Shown here: piece after piece, positions 63,887-64,000 of the stretch | Layout: the number at the start of each line of letters is the position of its first letter | How positions within the stretch are numbered: the stretch's first letter is position 1 | Source: Blattamonas nauphoetae | Lineage: Eukaryota; Preaxostyla; Oxymonadida | Assembly: GCA_033064195.1 (NCBI GenBank) | Contig: JARBJD010000037.1 | Location: 248,001 to 312,000 of the forward strand | DNA: 64,000 nt | Reading direction: 5' to 3' | Notes under the pieces: generated by a model | The model's database searches: none | What the model was told of the DNA's origin: nothing | Seen by the model: the letters and a program-made list of their open reading frames with translations, nothing else | Made by a program: the position numbers and the translations under genes

Positions 63887-64000
63887 GTCACATCACATTC
63901 TGTTTGACATGATTTGTCTTGATTTGGATTTCAGACACTTAATGCCATTTGTTTGTTTGATTTCGAATGAATTCGAAGACAAATCGAATAAATTATGTCA
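63887..64000. other. 3' flank of the Kelch gene to window end
   Basis: About 110 nt after the TGA. AT-rich, with an AATAAA-like AATAAATTATG close to the end; no further frame. It may contain the poly(A) signal of the Kelch gene. Confidence 0.4.

Overview
This window reads as nuclear DNA of a unicellular, flagellated eukaryote with compact genes and many very short introns. Splitting the open frames at GT..AG introns of mostly 27-60 nt (one of 416 nt) gives 23 gene models that carry a continuous frame; 19 of them encode a recognisable protein family or an unmistakable domain. TAA, TAG and TGA all act as stops, so the code is standard. The strongest lineage clue is an intron-bearing SufC gene with no visible targeting extension. 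Among eukaryotes without plastids, a cytosolic SUF Fe-S system is known from Preaxostyla (Paratrimastix, Monocercomonoides, Blattamonas). An oxymonad or relative is therefore my inference, not proof. A DNAAF1 homologue (dynein-arm assembly) and an SF-assemblin-like protein fit a flagellate with striated fibres. I saw no bacterial-style operons, CRISPR, insertion sequences, tRNA or rRNA genes, LTR elements or virus-like elements.

Layout. 1-13 kb, all minus strand: a Ser/Pro/Thr-rich protein running off the left edge; a RasGAP with a long KEKE coiled coil; an SF-assemblin-like protein; glucosidase II beta; SufC. 13-20 kb, minus: a Cdc7/MAP3K-epsilon-type kinase with an armadillo-like tail, then CDC48/p97. 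20-27 kb: a tentative small minus gene, then on the plus strand DNAAF1 and a large SLC12 cation-chloride cotransporter. 26.7-33.4 kb: a HAD-family protein (minus); CDC25-like phosphatase, a multi-pass membrane protein, Sec61 gamma, a small unknown protein and an RS-rich protein (plus); a TPR co-chaperone-like protein (minus). 33.7-36 kb: CDC50 (minus), a hairpin-rich segment that could be a U1-like snRNA (plus), and a doubtful small gene. 36-50 kb, minus: a 1892-residue RNase II/DIS3-type exonuclease and a 2651-residue WW-domain giant. 50-64 kb: FAM98 (minus) and an armadillo protein (plus) start only 35 nt apart; a 3033-residue UBR-type N-recognin (minus); a Kelch-BTB-like protein (plus).

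How the genes relate. Protein quality control and the secretory route are well represented: CDC48, UBR ligase, Kelch-BTB-like candidate CUL3 adaptor, TPR protein, glucosidase II beta, Sec61 gamma and CDC50. Cell-cycle and cytoskeletal signalling is covered by CDC25, the Cdc7-like kinase and RasGAP. RNA metabolism is covered by DIS3-like, FAM98 and the RS protein. Neighbours look functionally unrelated apart from compact head-to-head and tail-to-tail packing. All exon boundaries were worked out by hand from frame continuity and splice consensus, with no transcript data.
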